Below, one piece after another: positions 20,550 through 27,597 of a stretch of DNA of 64,000 nucleotides. Both the position numbers and the translations under genes were made by a program. Source of the DNA: a virus; the IMG/VR virus record IMGVR_UViG_3300033146_002768, positions 98,305-162,304 of that record; one strand, 5' to 3'. Position 1 is the stretch's first letter; every line of letters begins with the position of its first letter. The notes beneath the pieces are model-generated. The model saw only the letters and a list, made by a program, of their open reading frames with translations. It did no database searches and was not told the origin of the DNA.

Positions 20550-21332
20550 TTAATCCATAGTAATATCTAATGCACCGTCTGCGAAGGAAGGTGTATCATT
20601 TTGACCTATATTTCTAGCATTGTCAAGCGCTCCGTAGAAAAGCATATTACCAGCAGTAGAAGCATCCCACATTGCAAAGTGAGTTACTGTACCCCATGCT
20701 GCAGAAGCTTGAGGGAATGTAATAGCGCCATCATTCTCAGTGGCACCACCACTTGAAGTATCCCAAGAGTCTTGATTAACTCTAGCATAGTTATCGCCAG
20801 AATGTTCGCTGAAACCTGAACCATCATCAGTAGGATTAGCTTTAGATAATGATACATAAATACTTGCTGTTGTGTCATATGCAGTGTTACCAAAGATATG
20901 ATCAAGAACTGCATTTGCTAAGAATGTAGCAATACCACCAGTATTAAATGATACGTCAATAGCACCATCTTGGAAAGATGCATTATCACCAGCACCAATA
21001 GTCTTAGATGCAGACAATGCGCCATGTGCAATCATATTTCCTGCGCTTGATGCGTCAGAAATAAAGAAATGAGTAATAGTTCCCCAAGAACCACTTGCTT
21101 CTGGAAATGAAATAGTTCCAGTATTTTCAGTTGCTCTAGAAGCTGCTGTATCCCAAGCTGCATGACTTACTCTTGCATAACCATTTCCAGTTGGTTCTGC
21201 AATTCCAGATGCATCATCTGTAGGATCTGCAGTTGAAAGTGCTACATAAAGTGATGCTGGCTGTGTCCAATCGCCTGTTTTTAATACGTGATCCAGGACT
21301 TCGTCTTCTACATAATTTGATAGTGAACCCAT
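20550..21332 (-). CDS. Duplicated-domain phage structural protein (260 aa)
   Basis: The protein is two tandem copies of a domain of about 125 residues. Each copy has a V-L-D-H-x-x-x-x start, an A-D/N-P-T-D-D segment, GYARV or NYARV, ISFPEAS or ITFPQAS, WGT-V/I-THF and a GAL-D/S ending. This matches a common small phage tail-fibre/decoration type that usually occurs as one copy. ATG at 21332 lies 8 nt after GGAGG. It has its own late-type promoter and its own terminator, so high expression as a virion component is likely (inference). Confidence 0.8.
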   Translation of the reverse strand: MGSLSNYVEDEVLDHVLKTGDWTQPASLYVALSTADPTDDASGIAEPTGNGYARVSHAAWDTAASRATENTGTISFPEASGSWGTITHFFISDASSAGNMIAHGALSASKTIGAGDNASFQDGAIDVSFNTGGIATFLANAVLDHIFGNTAYDTTASIYVSLSKANPTDDGSGFSEHSGDNYARVNQDSWDTSSGGATENDGAITFPQASAAWGTVTHFAMWDASTAGNMLFYGALDNARNIGQNDTPSFADGALDITMD

Positions 21333-21389
21333 GGTAGATTCCTCCTTAGTTTTTAATTAAACAATATAACAAAGATTAAAATATTTACC

Positions 21390-21403
21390 TTTAAAATATG
21401 TTC
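21390..21403 (-). promoter_or_regulatory. Late-type promoter box
   Basis: Minus strand reads GAACATATTTTAAA, about 58 nt before the ATG at 21332. The leader contains an AT-rich stretch and then AAGGAGG. Confidence 0.5.
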
Positions 21404-21445
21404 TATTTTCGGAACCTGTTTAGATGCTAATTCTCTACAAAAAAA

Positions 21446-22012
21446 TCAGTTTGTTTCTGGACATTTTAAACAGTCAGTAGTAGATAACATGTCTAAGCAG
21501 TGGACAAACATTGTATCAGGATAAAAGTTTCTAAAGTCGAAATTCTTTTTATCTCCAACATCACTACTCCATTGTCCGCTATGAAATCTTGCTGCTTCAA
21601 CCATTATACAAACTTCTTCATCTGACATATATTTTCTAAATGTTTGAAAATTGTTTCCAAGTAACTCACCTATTAGATGATCGTGTTCCCCAGTAGTATG
21701 TTTAAGTTCGCCATGCTCTCCATATTTTAATCTGTCATGTAATCCAATACTGAATAATATTGAATCACCTCTACTAGTTTTTAATTTAATATTAAGCATT
21801 CTAAATATTTTTATACCAGAGTATATCATTTCATATGTATGCTCTGCTATACTATGAACTCTTCCATCTTCTCTCTTATGGTATTTACCACCACTTGATG
21901 CAGGTCTATTCCATATATCAGGAATCATTGAATCAATCCCCTTCCATAGTTCATACCCTCTCTCAGTCATATTCTTTTCCATTAGATCATAAATCTTCTC
22001 TTTAAAATTCAA
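21446..22012 (-). CDS. HD-domain phosphohydrolase-like protein (188 aa)
   Basis: Histidine/aspartate motifs appear in HD-superfamily order: SIAEHTYEM, then IGLHDRLKYGEHG, then HTTGEHDHLIGELL, then EAARFHSGQW and a late FVHCLDMLS. HD enzymes hydrolyse phosphate esters of nucleotides or cyclic nucleotides; the substrate cannot be read from sequence. The start appears to be TTG at 22012 after GGAAGGAAG; an in-frame ATG lies ten codons in. It is the last gene of a cassette with a macro-domain protein, a metacaspase and a HAD phosphatase, so nucleotide metabolism or counter-defence is possible. Confidence 0.68.
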   Translation of the reverse strand: MNFKEKIYDLMEKNMTERGYELWKGIDSMIPDIWNRPASSGGKYHKREDGRVHSIAEHTYEMIYSGIKIFRMLNIKLKTSRGDSILFSIGLHDRLKYGEHGELKHTTGEHDHLIGELLGNNFQTFRKYMSDEEVCIMVEAARFHSGQWSSDVGDKKNFDFRNFYPDTMFVHCLDMLSTTDCLKCPETN

Positions 22013-22076
22013 TTTACTTCCTTCCTTCCATTATAAAACGTTTTACCATATATATTAAATACTATAAGCTTTGCTT

Positions 22077-22532
22077 TTAGATAGAGCAAACGGTCGCTAA
22101 TCTATCACCAAGAGCATTGTTGATAACCTTTTTAATTTCTTTCCAATCCCCACCTGCAAGACCACAGCCAATTTGAGGAAGGATGATATAATAATCTGGG
22201 AAAGTTTCACATATTGATTTAATACATTTATATATAGCATCTGAATCAACATGAACTTTATCCCAACCATATTTAAATTGTGTATAACAATTAGCTATTA
22301 TAAGTTTACTATTTATTTGAGCATAAGAAAAGGTACCTAACTTTGATCTATCATTAAATTTAGTTTCCTTATCCTTATCAGCTATAACAGGATATTTATT
22401 TCTTAGGTATAATGCTATACCTCCACCCATAGTATGAAAGCAATTACAACCATGTAAGACTATAACCTTAGTTGTTTTCAAATACTCTTCCGCAGTATAA
22501 ATAATATCTTCAATTCGTTCTTCATTAATCAT
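22077..22532 (-). CDS. Macro-domain protein (151 aa)
   Basis: The ADP-ribose-binding macro fold is shown by VIVLHGCNCFHTMGGGIA near residues 23-40, by the KLGTFSYAQI strand, and by ILPQIGCGLAGGDW near the C-terminus. The layout is closest to Poa1p/ADP-ribose 1''-phosphatase-type or de-ADP-ribosylating members. The length is normal for a single macro domain. Its Shine-Dalgarno site (AGGAAAATAAACT) lies in the last codons of the metacaspase gene, so the two are translationally linked. Acting on ADP-ribose, its phosphates or ADP-ribosylated macromolecules is established for the family; a role against host NAD-based defence is inference. Confidence 0.85.
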   Translation of the reverse strand: MINEERIEDIIYTAEEYLKTTKVIVLHGCNCFHTMGGGIALYLRNKYPVIADKDKETKFNDRSKLGTFSYAQINSKLIIANCYTQFKYGWDKVHVDSDAIYKCIKSICETFPDYYIILPQIGCGLAGGDWKEIKKVINNALGDRLATVCSI

Positions 22533-22535
22533 AGT

Positions 22536-23543
22536 TTATTTTCCTAGTATTGTTCTTCCTTTAATTAAATCATCATTACCACTTAACTGAGGTCGTTGAG
22601 AATATCCACCAGCATTCAATATTGAAATAATCTCAGCATGAATAGTAGCCCAATTAGCATTAGGATTTTCTTTCATTGCTCTCATTAGACTATAAGATAA
22701 AGCACCTTGCCATATTCCTTTAATATAAGCATCAGCAGAAGTCTGGTCATCTCTACATCCTGATAACAATACATGATCTTGATCTTTCTCTAATGCTTTA
22801 CCTATCTTATTAACTGGAAGACTTAAGTTATTACTTCTTATTAAAATATCAATAGGAGGTTTAATATATCTCTCTTTTGGAGTATGATCTGATAGTTCAG
22901 TGAATGATAAACTTTTTGACATTGAACCACTATGACATGCATCACAAACAAATGTTAAGAATACACCATCAGCTTTATTTTTGAATAGTCCGCTAATTAA
23001 ATCATCAGTGAATGGATCATCCCAATCTAAATCGCTTGGGCATATTATCTCATCTAACTGATCTTCAAGTTCATCATTATTTCTATCTCTTATTTGTGAA
23101 CCATGACCAGAGTAATGTAGGAATAGTTCATCACCAGATATGTCATGACTTAATAACCATTCAATCCTTTCAAATATATTATCACTAGTAGCTCTAAAGT
23201 CAGTAAGCATTCTAATATTATCTGGAGGAAAGTCATAGTCCTCAGTTAATATCTTATACATTTGCTCAGCATCATTAACACAACCATTTAAGTTGGCATT
23301 AAGAGTTGGATCATATTTATTAATCCCAATAATTACTGCAAACTTAGAAGCTTTACGTTTGGTAGTATCAACTAAATCTTCAAGTTCATCTGATATATCA
23401 TCATCTAACAATTCTTCTATCTCTTCATCACTAATGAAATCATCTGGTTCAACATTAGCAGTTGTTTCATCAATAACCTCTGGTGGTATACTTGCTGGTT
23501 TAATTCCAAACAAACTAAATAACCAAGTCCAAAAAGCTTTCAT
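22536..23543 (-). CDS. Metacaspase-like cysteine protease (335 aa)
   Basis: A peptidase C14 domain covers residues about 66-335: KFAVIIGINKYD, NGCVNDAEQM, the catalytic His in HYSGHGSQ (His147) and the catalytic Cys in CDACHSGS (Cys203). Both catalytic residues are present. Metacaspases cut after Arg or Lys. Residues 1-12 are hydrophobic (FWTWLFSLFG) and may insert in a membrane; residues 25-60 are strongly acidic. I chose ATG at 23543, 9 nt after AAGGAG and just past the HAD stop; an earlier in-frame ATG would overlap the HAD gene by 50 nt. Phage-borne metacaspases are unusual; the target is unknown. Confidence 0.85.
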   Translation of the reverse strand: MKAFWTWLFSLFGIKPASIPPEVIDETTANVEPDDFISDEEIEELLDDDISDELEDLVDTTKRKASKFAVIIGINKYDPTLNANLNGCVNDAEQMYKILTEDYDFPPDNIRMLTDFRATSDNIFERIEWLLSHDISGDELFLHYSGHGSQIRDRNNDELEDQLDEIICPSDLDWDDPFTDDLISGLFKNKADGVFLTFVCDACHSGSMSKSLSFTELSDHTPKERYIKPPIDILIRSNNLSLPVNKIGKALEKDQDHVLLSGCRDDQTSADAYIKGIWQGALSYSLMRAMKENPNANWATIHAEIISILNAGGYSQRPQLSGNDDLIKGRTILGK

Positions 23544-23544
23544 A

Positions 23545-23937
23545 TTATTCATCTCCTTCATATATTTGTTGAAGTTTAAATGTTGCTTCATCAACCCAAT
23601 CTTCTAATATACTTTCATCTCCTATTATTTTGCCAGTATTCTTTTCAACTTGAATAGCTCTATCGTCATAGAATCTAGCCATGTCAGGAGTTTTAATATT
23701 AGATATTTCTAAATCTTCAAGACCATGTTTCTTTAACCATTCTACTATCTCTGGTATATTATCAGGATCATCTGCTCTTGCTGTAAAAATAACAATTCTA
23801 ATTCCTTCATCAATCCACATCTTCACTCTTTCCATCATTGATGGAATAACTGGACCAACTGATCTATCATTCTTCCATCCACTATACGATGCTAAAGTAC
23901 CATCAAGATCAACAGCATAACATATATCATTATTCAT
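23545..23937 (-). CDS. HAD-family phosphatase (130 aa)
   Basis: HAD motifs are complete: AVDLDGTLA (nucleophile Asp10, Asp12), IVIFTARADD for motif II, a Lys in NIKTPDMARFYDD, and the DDRA acidic pair. The family dephosphorylates small phosphate esters or the 3'-phosphate of nucleic acids; which applies here cannot be decided. It is short, with essentially no cap domain, which favours a large or polymeric substrate (inference). ATG follows AAGGAG. Its stop codon is one base before the metacaspase start. Confidence 0.82.
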   Translation of the reverse strand: MNNDICYAVDLDGTLASYSGWKNDRSVGPVIPSMMERVKMWIDEGIRIVIFTARADDPDNIPEIVEWLKKHGLEDLEISNIKTPDMARFYDDRAIQVEKNTGKIIGDESILEDWVDEATFKLQQIYEGDE

Positions 23938-23948
23938 GTTTAAACTCC

Positions 23949-24308
23949 TTATTTATCATCCTTGCGTCTATTATGTAATAGTAACTTATCTTTTAAATTA
24001 ATGACTCTTGATGATCTCCATGATTTAGTCGGAACTCTAATATGACCACAGTCAGTCTCAACAGTAATAGTAAAGATAGACATTGTTTCTATTCTTCCTT
24101 TCTTACCATATATTTCAACTGGACTTCCTATCGCTAAATGTTTATCTAATCTAAATTGAATATAACCTGCTAAAGCTTCTGCTACTATTTTTAACAATAA
24201 TAACACAGTAGCACCTACAATGAATGTTATTACTAACTCTGTTATATTAGTCTTTAGTATTTGATCTAAAGCATTTATTATATCATCTGGTTTTGCTATA
24301 CCTGCCAT
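23949..24308 (-). CDS. Miniature MscS-like membrane protein (119 aa)
   Basis: One long hydrophobic helix at about residues 22-50 (LVITFIVGATVLLLLKIVAE) is followed by a beta domain like that of MscS channels: LAIGSPVEIYGKKGRIETMS, then FTITVETDCGHIRVPTKSW. Normal MscS has at least three membrane helices and a larger C-terminal cage, so this is a minimal form. It may modulate a host channel, form a small pore or act in lysis; none is shown. ATG follows AAGGAG; the HAD gene follows 11 bp downstream. Confidence 0.6.
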   Translation of the reverse strand: MAGIAKPDDIINALDQILKTNITELVITFIVGATVLLLLKIVAEALAGYIQFRLDKHLAIGSPVEIYGKKGRIETMSIFTITVETDCGHIRVPTKSWRSSRVINLKDKLLLHNRRKDDK

Positions 24309-24320
24309 ATCATTACTCCT

Positions 24321-25268
24321 TTAAAATGGAATCTGTATACTAGCACCCCATACTGTTGTTGATTCTTCATCTATCCCAATAAATGGACCAAAGAATAGAT
24401 TCTCCATTAATGGTAAAGGTTTACCTATATTGTATTCAACAGGAGATAAGTACATATATCTATTATCGCTATTCGCTCCAAACCCTACACCTAACATTCT
24501 CCAATCCATATCACCCTCAGTCTTTCCATAACTAAAGAATGATACTTCAAGAGAAGGAAACAATTCACTCCCCATACTCATACCTAAAGATAATCTTGGA
24601 TTAAACATAAATGATTTCTCTTGAGGTGGCTTCTCAACCCAATCAACACTAGCAATTTCAACAGGGAATTTCTTACCTCTATCTGCTTCAAATATCTCAC
24701 TAGTTAAATAACTCTCAACATAAGCATCTTTTCTACCACCTGATTCTTTATCTTCACCAAGAGCTATTTTAGTATGTATCTTTAAAGGATAAGTTCCAGA
24801 TGTCCATTTCTCAGCACCTTCAATGTTAGGACTATACATTGCCCAACCCCACGGCATCTCTGAACCATCTGACATTTGTTTTCGTATGACTGTCTCAACA
24901 TAATCTTTAGTGCTATCCTGTGTATCTTTATAAACATTACCTATCTGTTCACTAAAGTCTTGTTTAAGATTAGCTATTACTGCACCAAAGGCAATAATCT
25001 CTTGATTCCTTGCTTTAGCTTGATCTTTAATCTCTTGTCTTAACCCTTTAATTTGAGTTTGAAGTAATTCATTATTAAACTCCACTCTCTTACTAACAAT
25101 ATCTCCAGCATTTGATAGTCTAATCATCTGCTCATTGTATAGAAGTTCTTTAGCTCCAAAATATCCAATAACTGCTTTAGCCATTGGAGCACCTACGACA
25201 AACACACCTATACATAAAGCTACCAAAGAGGCAGACTTTAATGCTATCCATACTTTTTCAAATGGCAT
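24321..25268 (-). CDS. Membrane-anchored coiled-coil protein with barrel-like C-terminus (315 aa)
   Basis: I chose ATG at 25268 (MPFEKVWIAL) because GAGGAG lies 7 nt upstream. Residues about 10-35 form one hydrophobic segment. Residues about 45-105 are Gln/Lys/Glu-rich and likely coiled coil. From about residue 195 alternating strands appear (FNPRLSLGMSMG, MLGVGFGANS, WGASIQIPF), ending in Phe like many outer-membrane beta-barrel proteins. An inner-membrane anchor, periplasmic coil and outer-membrane-like end would suit a spanin-like lysis protein, but this is inference. The 41-residue periplasmic-looking middle carries no enzyme motif I know. Confidence 0.6.
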   Translation of the reverse strand: MPFEKVWIALKSASLVALCIGVFVVGAPMAKAVIGYFGAKELLYNEQMIRLSNAGDIVSKRVEFNNELLQTQIKGLRQEIKDQAKARNQEIIAFGAVIANLKQDFSEQIGNVYKDTQDSTKDYVETVIRKQMSDGSEMPWGWAMYSPNIEGAEKWTSGTYPLKIHTKIALGEDKESGGRKDAYVESYLTSEIFEADRGKKFPVEIASVDWVEKPPQEKSFMFNPRLSLGMSMGSELFPSLEVSFFSYGKTEGDMDWRMLGVGFGANSDNRYMYLSPVEYNIGKPLPLMENLFFGPFIGIDEESTTVWGASIQIPF

Positions 25269-25288
25269 AATATTTCTCCTCACTTATT

Positions 25289-25301
25289 TTATAGTTTGTT
25301 C
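25289..25301 (-). promoter_or_regulatory. Late-type promoter box
   Basis: Minus strand reads GAACAAACTATAAAATAAGTGAGGAG; the box ends about 20 nt before the ATG at 25268. It probably drives the 25268-to-21446 cassette. Confidence 0.6.
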
Positions 25302-25360
25302 TGTATATGTTTATTATAATAGTTCTATATATATTAATTCTAAAGAGCAAGTATTTGTAT

Positions 25361-25672
25361 TTAATCAGTCTTAATTACTTTAAGATGATTAGTTTTTGGT
25401 GGTTTCTTTAATTCCTCCGACTGTATCATTTTAGCTTTAGTTGAATTTTTCACAAAGGAAAGAGTATCAACTATAGTCTTATGACAAACTATAAGTCGAG
25501 CATCTAATTCAGTCCAACCAACTTTGGAAGCAATTGATCTAACTCCACTAATTGAAGACTCTAAGGTTCTCATATGAGACACAAAGATCTTTAATTGTTC
25601 AGCTTTATTACTAACCTCTTTCTTTATTTCATTAGGAGATTTGCTTCCGCCTTGTATAACTTTAAAAGTCAT
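25361..25672 (-). CDS. Unrecognised protein (103 aa)
   Basis: No family recognised. A helical, Lys/Ser-rich protein without Cys clusters or membrane segments; it contains the run GWTELDARLIVCHKTIVDTL. ATG follows GGGGGT and a late-type promoter lies 15-35 nt upstream, so it is probably made with the late genes. Confidence 0.6.
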   Translation of the reverse strand: MTFKVIQGGSKSPNEIKKEVSNKAEQLKIFVSHMRTLESSISGVRSIASKVGWTELDARLIVCHKTIVDTLSFVKNSTKAKMIQSEELKKPPKTNHLKVIKTD

Positions 25673-25686
25673 TTAAACCCCCATTT

Positions 25687-25707
25687 ATATATTTATTAAT
25701 ATGTTCC
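25687..25707 (-). promoter_or_regulatory. Late-type promoter box
   Basis: Minus strand reads GGAACATATTAATAAATATAT, about 15 nt before the ATG at 25672. It is divergent from the plus-strand gene at 25732. Confidence 0.55.
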
Positions 25708-25731
25708 AAAAATTTAAAGGAGAAACTCATT

Positions 25732-25959
25732 ATGAGTGAAAACATTAGCTCAATCGGAGCTACAGGAAAACATCCATTCTCAGAGATAACTGAGTGTTGG
25801 AATTGTGAAACATTTATTGATAGGACTGTTGAAGAACCTGACGGTCCTTTCTATGGTTGTGTATGTCCTAAATGTAAAGAGTCTTTGAGAACTCATCCAG
25901 AGTATGGTGAAGGCAAAGAGAAAGACTTAGCACTGGAGGGATGGAAATGCTTACCATAA
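25732..25959 (+). CDS. Small zinc-ribbon-like protein (75 aa)
   Basis: First gene of a plus-strand operon. Four cysteines lie in a ribbon-like order (ECWNCE near residue 22 and CVCPKCKE near residue 45), suggesting a bound zinc. The remainder is polar and acidic with no other motif. ATG follows AAAGGAG. I did not find the early-type promoter block seen before other plus-strand operons. Confidence 0.65.
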   Translation: MSENISSIGATGKHPFSEITECWNCETFIDRTVEEPDGPFYGCVCPKCKESLRTHPEYGEGKEKDLALEGWKCLP

Positions 25960-26066
25960 ATTGTGGCAAATACATTTTACTTATAGAACATCCTGATAGA
26001 ATACTATTGTTTATGATAGTATTCTTTATACTATTAGGATTAATATACTGGAGGACAACAAAATGA
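25947..26066 (+). CDS. Small membrane protein (39 aa)
   Basis: The ORF overlaps the end of the zinc-ribbon gene by 13 nt and starts after GGAGGG. Residues about 19-34 are hydrophobic (ILLFMIVFFILLGLIY), one membrane helix. Its TGA overlaps the next ATG (ATGA), typical of coupled phage genes. Confidence 0.5.
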   Translation: MLTINCGKYILLIEHPDRILLFMIVFFILLGLIYWRTTK

Positions 26067-26164
26067 AACTAAGATACATATTTCTAATCTTTGTAGTACT
26101 GGTTATCTTTATGCTCTTATGGGGTGAAGCAGATTTCACAACAGGAGTATGGTGGTTAAAATGA
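26063..26164 (+). CDS. Small membrane protein (33 aa)
   Basis: ATG 7 nt after GGAGG and overlapping the previous stop. Residues about 5-20 are hydrophobic (YIFLIFVVLVIFMLLW). The stop overlaps the next start as ATGA. The chained overlaps support translation of the whole series. Confidence 0.5.
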   Translation: MKLRYIFLIFVVLVIFMLLWGEADFTTGVWWLK

Positions 26165-26523
26165 AAGACAATACTCAAGTAGCAACTCGACAAGAATTAA
26201 TCAATTGGGTTAAGGATAAAGTAAAGGTTGAGTTGAGAAAAGAGATGGGGTTATCACCGACGGGTATTATGAGAACTCCGGTAGATAAAACAATACCTCA
26301 TAAACTTGCTGAGGAAATATCAGCATTTTATAATACTCCTGAAAGAAGAGATAAGATTAAACAAGAGATAATACGTGGTGAGAATAAGAAGAAACAATCA
26401 CGTAAGGTTAAACAAACTAAAAGGAGTGTTAACTCTGAAGCATCAGAGGCTATAAAGAATAATGCTAATTCAATTAAAGGATGGTCAACATTTGTTTCTA
26501 ATCAAAAACAAAAGAGGAGTTAA
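26161..26523 (+). CDS. Unrecognised basic protein (120 aa)
   Basis: I prefer ATG at 26161, which overlaps the previous TGA as ATGA, over ATG at 26149, which lies one base from its AGGAG. The protein is Lys/Arg-rich, with a likely N-terminal helix (TRQELINWVKDKVKVELRKE) and a very basic centre (KKKQSRKVKQTKRS), so nucleic-acid binding is possible. No family recognised. Confidence 0.6.
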   Translation: MKDNTQVATRQELINWVKDKVKVELRKEMGLSPTGIMRTPVDKTIPHKLAEEISAFYNTPERRDKIKQEIIRGENKKKQSRKVKQTKRSVNSEASEAIKNNANSIKGWSTFVSNQKQKRS

Positions 26524-26528
26524 GTTAT

Positions 26529-26717
26529 ATGACTAATGTAAATATAATCAAAGAGAAAGAGAATGATCTAGTTGAATTAAAACTTAAGATTGAAAAAACA
26601 AAAAAGACTCTTGACACTCTCAAATTCACGGAAGTTAGTTATGCCAAAGCATTAAAACAATTAGAATTAATATGTGAACATTTGGAGTTAGAGTATAACA
26701 CATTAAAGAAAGGTTAA
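26529..26717 (+). CDS. Small coiled-coil protein (62 aa)
   Basis: Nearly the whole chain is a heptad-like Lys/Glu/Leu helix (ENDLVELKLKIEKTKKTLDT). It sits five bases after the previous stop and three before the sigma-like gene. Function unknown. Confidence 0.6.
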   Translation: MTNVNIIKEKENDLVELKLKIEKTKKTLDTLKFTEVSYAKALKQLELICEHLELEYNTLKKG

Positions 26718-26720
26718 TGG

Positions 26721-27338
26721 ATGAAAGACTATCGAGTTAAGATAACAATTAAAAACAATAAGTTATTATCAGCTATTGAAGAACTTGGTTATACTTCAGT
26801 TATAAAATTCAGTGAAGTTGTAGGTATAAGTCCAGGTTCTATCTATGAGTTGTTAAACATGAAGAAGGGAGCGTATAGTTTAGCAACTAATAAACTAAGA
26901 CCTGTTGTTGAATCATTGTGTTTATTCTTAGGTAAATCTATTGAGGATATATTTCCAGTAGATAATATAGATAAACCTTTAAAGACTAATCATGTTATGT
27001 TAGAAATGGATAAACCTCAAGTAGGTCATTTATTAACTAATAGTGAATCCATTAATCCTTTAAAACTATTAGAGGATAAAGAACAACTTAATCTAATAAC
27101 TAAATGTTTAAATCAACTTGACCCAAGACATGCAGAGTGTATAAGATTAAGGTTTGGTTTAGGTTGTGAACCTCATACTTATAAAAGAATTGGAGAACTA
27201 ATTCCAAGAGATGAGAGGAGTTATAGAGGTGAAGGTGCTTTAACAACTGAAAGGACCAGACAAATAATGCTTACTGCTATGAGGAAGCTAAGATATAAAG
27301 TCTATGTTGCTAATAATAAAGAAGGTCAACGTTATTAA
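26721..27338 (+). CDS. HTH plus sigma-70 region-4-like regulator (205 aa)
   Basis: Residues about 14-45 resemble an XRE-type helix-turn-helix (VIKFSEVVGISPGSIYELLN). Residues about 130-197 match sigma-70 region 4: CLNQLDPRHAECIRLRFGLG, then TYKRIGELIPRDE and TTERTRQIMLTAMRKLRYK, the usual recognition-helix position. Regions 2 and 3 are missing, so it cannot be a full sigma factor. It may redirect host RNA polymerase to one of the phage promoter classes or act as an anti- or co-sigma. It lies in a short plus-strand operon, which fits early or middle expression. Confidence 0.75.
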   Translation: MKDYRVKITIKNNKLLSAIEELGYTSVIKFSEVVGISPGSIYELLNMKKGAYSLATNKLRPVVESLCLFLGKSIEDIFPVDNIDKPLKTNHVMLEMDKPQVGHLLTNSESINPLKLLEDKEQLNLITKCLNQLDPRHAECIRLRFGLGCEPHTYKRIGELIPRDERSYRGEGALTTERTRQIMLTAMRKLRYKVYVANNKEGQRY

Positions 27339-27348
27339 AGGAGTTTGT

Positions 27349-27432
27349 ATGAAAGCCTCTAAGAAGAAAATAAAACAACAAACGAATCAATGGGGTAAAG
27401 AGTCTCTGGAAAGTAATGAGAGACTCTACTAA
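27349..27432 (+). CDS. Very small basic protein (27 aa)
   Basis: Starts 5 nt after AAAGGAG, eleven bases after the sigma-like gene. Lys/Gln-rich (MKASKKKIKQQTNQWGKESL). Accepted mainly for its ribosome binding site and position. Confidence 0.4.
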   Translation: MKASKKKIKQQTNQWGKESLESNERLY

Positions 27433-27523
27433 AAACTCTGTCAAGAATATAAGTAATGATGATAGAGATCTTAAAAACTTTGATGTTGACTTTGATGAAA
27501 ATGAAGAAAGTGCATGTTATTAA
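27416..27523 (+). CDS. Possible very small acidic protein (35 aa)
   Basis: Overlaps the previous small ORF by 17 nt in another frame. Its C-terminal half is acidic (NFDVDFDENEESACY). The ribosome binding site is weak (GGA at 4-6 nt). It may be chance or one half of a frameshifted gene. Confidence 0.3.
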   Translation: MRDSTKNSVKNISNDDRDLKNFDVDFDENEESACY

Positions 27524-27530
27524 AAAGATA

Positions 27531-27577
27531 CAAAAAAAAAGGAGATGATAAATAGCTAATATCATCTCCTTTTTTTG
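27531..27577. terminator. Bidirectional rho-independent terminator
   Basis: A perfect 10-bp stem GGAGATGATA / TATCATCTCC with a 9-nt loop, flanked by an A-run on the left and seven T on the right. It separates the plus-strand sigma operon from the convergent 708-aa gene. Confidence 0.9.
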
Positions 27578-27597
27578 TAATAATTTAATGACTTTTT

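Noticed and set aside
22536-23594. Longer metacaspase start at 23594
   Set aside because: It would overlap the HAD gene by 50 bases without its own ribosome binding site; ATG 23543 has AAGGAG at 9 nt.
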